Origin: CAYPNP01 sp964412195
GTDB taxonomy: Bacteria; Acidobacteriota; JAAYUB01
Length of the DNA: 5,886 nucleotides
Assembly: GCA_964412195.1 (NCBI GenBank)
Contig: CAYPNP010000055.1
Coordinates: 1 to 5,886, forward strand
Direction of reading: 5' to 3'
Shown in pieces: positions 5,506 to 5,886 of the stretch. Each line of letters opens with the position of its first letter. Position 1 is the stretch's first letter. Made by a program: the position numbers and the translations under genes. The notes beneath the pieces were generated by a model. It had not been told where the DNA came from and ran no database searches. It saw nothing but the letters and a program-made list of their open reading frames with translations.

Positions 5506-5579
5506 GCGGATTTCCGGATGGGCCGCCTCTCCCCGCCTTGTTGGTTGATACGTCTGTCCGGCCCTCCCGGTTCCGCTCC

Positions 5580-5603
5580 CCATCGTGCTCGTGCTCGTAA
5601 TCG
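5580..5603 (-). repeat. Hexamer array B3, inverted relative to B1 and B2
   Basis: Read on the minus strand this is four words, CGATTA, CGAGCA twice, and CGATGG, in exact 6-nt period. It is the same family as 768-803 and 864-899 but in the opposite orientation, and two words shorter. Confidence 0.85.
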
Positions 5604-5606
5604 ACT

Positions 5607-5627
5607 GGTGACAGGTGACCGGTGATC
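5607..5627 (+). repeat. Heptamer array D (GGTGAYN, three units)
   Basis: Three consecutive heptamers GGTGACA, GGTGACC and GGTGATC fill 5607-5627, between arrays B3 and C2. The left-hand module keeps only one related word (GTCACC, 850-855 region) at the equivalent place. Confidence 0.75.
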
Positions 5628-5638
5628 GAGGCCGATCA

Positions 5639-5666
5639 GACCATGGACGATGGACAATGGACCATG
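5639..5666 (-). repeat. Heptamer array C2, inverted copy of C1
   Basis: On the minus strand four heptamers of the form CATNGTC fill this stretch, in the order CATGGTC, CATTGTC, CATCGTC, CATGGTC. It differs from C1 (815-842) at one base in 28. Confidence 0.9.
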
Positions 5667-5886
5667 CAATCTGACCGATCTGGCAAGCGGGAGGTACCCC
5701 GACCGGCAGGGAGGGGCGCGAGGGGCCAGTCGCCGAAGCGCCGGGAGCGCGCCGCACAACTCCGTCCTGCAGTGACTGTGTTCTTTGTCTCCCGGTTAAG
5801 CAACATCATCTGCAGCCCGATCCGTTTCCCAAAGGGAAATAATGTGAATAGACTTGTATGCTGGATGTCAAGGGGGCACCTCCCAT
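5667..5886. other. Non-coding right edge with one small hairpin
   Basis: No convincing gene is seen on either strand in these 220 bases; open frames here lack ribosome-binding sites and have arginine- and proline-rich products typical of high-GC noise. A perfect 6-bp stem with 3-base loop (TTTCCC 5825-5830, GGGAAA 5834-5839) is present, with no T-run on either side. A minus-strand TTGACA (5871-5866) has no fitting -10 box. The stretch may be the upstream region of a gene beyond the window. Confidence 0.5.

Noticed and set aside
813..5666. 4.8-kb composite transposon bounded by inverted repeats
   Set aside because: There is no transposase or recombinase, the repeats are arrays of short words and not terminal repeats, no target duplication is visible, and similar arrays lie inside the segment.
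5842..5871. Minus-strand promoter starting with TTGACA at 5871-5866
   Set aside because: At spacings of 15-18 bases no hexamer matches TATAAT at more than three positions, and no gene follows before the repeats.

Overview
The window is high-GC bacterial chromosomal DNA carrying ordinary metabolic and membrane genes. It shows no rRNA, tRNA, CRISPR array, transposase or phage gene. A Tat-exported aldo/keto reductase, a KtrB-type potassium channel subunit, an M3-family oligoendopeptidase F and a small DUF6677-like membrane protein, together with intergenic gaps full of short-word repeats, suggest an environmental Gram-negative lineage such as Acidobacteriota or Planctomycetota. That placement is an inference from gene content and was not tested.

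Layout: (1) 1-638, minus strand: 5' part of a Tat-signal aldo/keto reductase, cut by the window edge. (2) 639-906: non-coding gap packed with repeats, namely an 8-9-nt-word inverted repeat, two hexamer arrays and one heptamer array. (3) 907-2265, minus: KtrB/TrkH potassium-uptake membrane subunit with all four filter motifs; no KtrA/TrkA partner is in view. (4) 2266-2435: divergent promoter gap with no repeat arrays and a recognisable promoter on each side. (5) 2436-4205, plus: oligoendopeptidase F with HELGH zinc site. (6) 4206-4446: convergent gap with two heptamer arrays facing each other as an imperfect inverted repeat. (7) 4447-4620, minus: 57-codon single-span membrane protein. (8) 4621-4895: gap dominated by a third heptamer array that holds one 7-nt phase over 154 bp. 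(9) 4896-5069 and 5066-5467, minus: two membrane proteins with overlapping ATGA stop/start, a translationally coupled pair behind a good promoter that would give an almost leaderless mRNA. (10) 5468-5886: non-coding gap with an inverted copy of the heptamer-hexamer module found in gap 2.

The genes do not form one pathway. Potassium uptake, peptide turnover, a periplasmic oxidoreductase and small membrane proteins sit side by side as separate transcription units. The most unusual signal is the intergenic DNA: every gap except the divergent promoter gap carries arrays of 6- or 7-nt words in at least five sequence families. One composite module, with its words in the same order, recurs in inverted orientation on either side of a 4.7-kb segment. 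I found no defence or mobile system.
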